DNA of 64,000 bases from Isoetes taiwanensis (taxonomy: Eukaryota; Streptophyta; Lycopodiopsida; Isoetales; Isoetaceae). Positions 63,876-64,000 of the stretch are shown here, piece by piece. Location: assembly GCA_021234155.1 (NCBI GenBank), contig JAJEKV010000186.1:451359-515358 (forward strand). The letters are read 5' to 3'. Positions within the stretch are counted from its first letter, which is position 1; each line of letters begins with the position of its first letter. A program made the translations under genes and the position numbers. The notes under the pieces were generated by a model. The model saw only the letters and a program-made list of their open reading frames with translations. It was not told where the DNA came from and made no database searches.

Positions 63876-64000
63876 ATGGCGATGCTTACCAGGTTGCCGG
63901 TTAAGAAGGGGCTTTTCATGTTGGGCGACTGTAAGCTAATGCCGAATGGACTTGCAAGAACAAGCCGAAAGCGGGTTCGTTTTTTCTCGTTCACGTTTAT
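63876..64000 (+). CDS. First exon of an unidentified host gene (cut by window end)
   Basis: ATG at 63876 opens a frame to the window end: 'MAMLTRLPVKKGLFMLGDCK', then 'LMPNGLARTSRKRVRFFSF'. The N-terminus is rich in Arg, Lys, Leu and lacks acids at first, which fits a mitochondrial or plastid presequence. The telobox-bearing leader supports a real promoter. Too little is visible for a family call. Confidence 0.45.
   Translation, partial: MAMLTRLPVKKGLFMLGDCKLMPNGLARTSRKRVRFFSFTF

Overview
The window is nuclear DNA of a land plant with a large, transposon-packed genome. The host call rests on one resolved gene, the plastid transcription factor gene PTAC6/PAP8 (35691-38746, six phase-0 exons), and on the start of a second gene at 63876. 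PTAC6 is quite diverged from the flowering-plant form as I know it, and the elements are of fern/gymnosperm/bryophyte-like richness, so I lean towards a non-flowering plant. That is inference.

Layout. 1-4546: CACTA (En/Spm) transposon on the minus strand (Tnp2 core, DUF4218, DUF4216), left end outside the window, with a 256-bp palindromic-ended element inserted in its transposase gene. 4547-20443: Ty3/gypsy chromovirus 'A' on the plus strand (unknown 5' ORFs, gag, RT, RNase H, integrase, chromodomain, 3' LTR); its 3' LTR is split by a complete minus-strand gypsy element 'D' (11851-19126). 20449-20908: a copia RT fragment. 20909-29502: minus-strand gypsy element 'C' with a gag of three zinc knuckles and a long ORF after integrase; a second short TIR element sits inside it with a 9-bp duplication. 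29503 to about 34340: 5' part of element 'B', of the same family as A (1540-bp LTR, tRNA-Met primer site), carrying two unusual genes instead of gag-pol.

34340-38746: small repeats, then PTAC6. 38747-45240: remnants (gypsy integrase, LINE ORF1, copia RNase H and LTR). 45450-49942: GC-rich LINE with poly(A) tail. 50150-59505: a gypsy RNase H/integrase gene broken twice by LINEs (51391-54286 and 54390-59382), each flanked by a target-site duplication. 59640-61880: tandem array of about 0.75-kb units. Around 63154: a Helitron 3' end. 63876: start of a host gene.

The most unusual content is in the A/B chromovirus family. Between the primer-binding site and gag it carries its own TATA-driven genes. 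One of them, in element B, encodes a clear histone H3 fold (32575-32877) with CENH3-like wording in its first helix, on a long charged tail. The second (ORFx) occurs in both A and B. In B each of the two genes is preceded by a pair of about 65-nt hairpin repeats. I know of no described retrotransposon that carries a histone H3 gene; this is the main candidate for a new system. Almost all element genes here carry stops or frameshifts, so these are old copies and an intact relative must be sought elsewhere.
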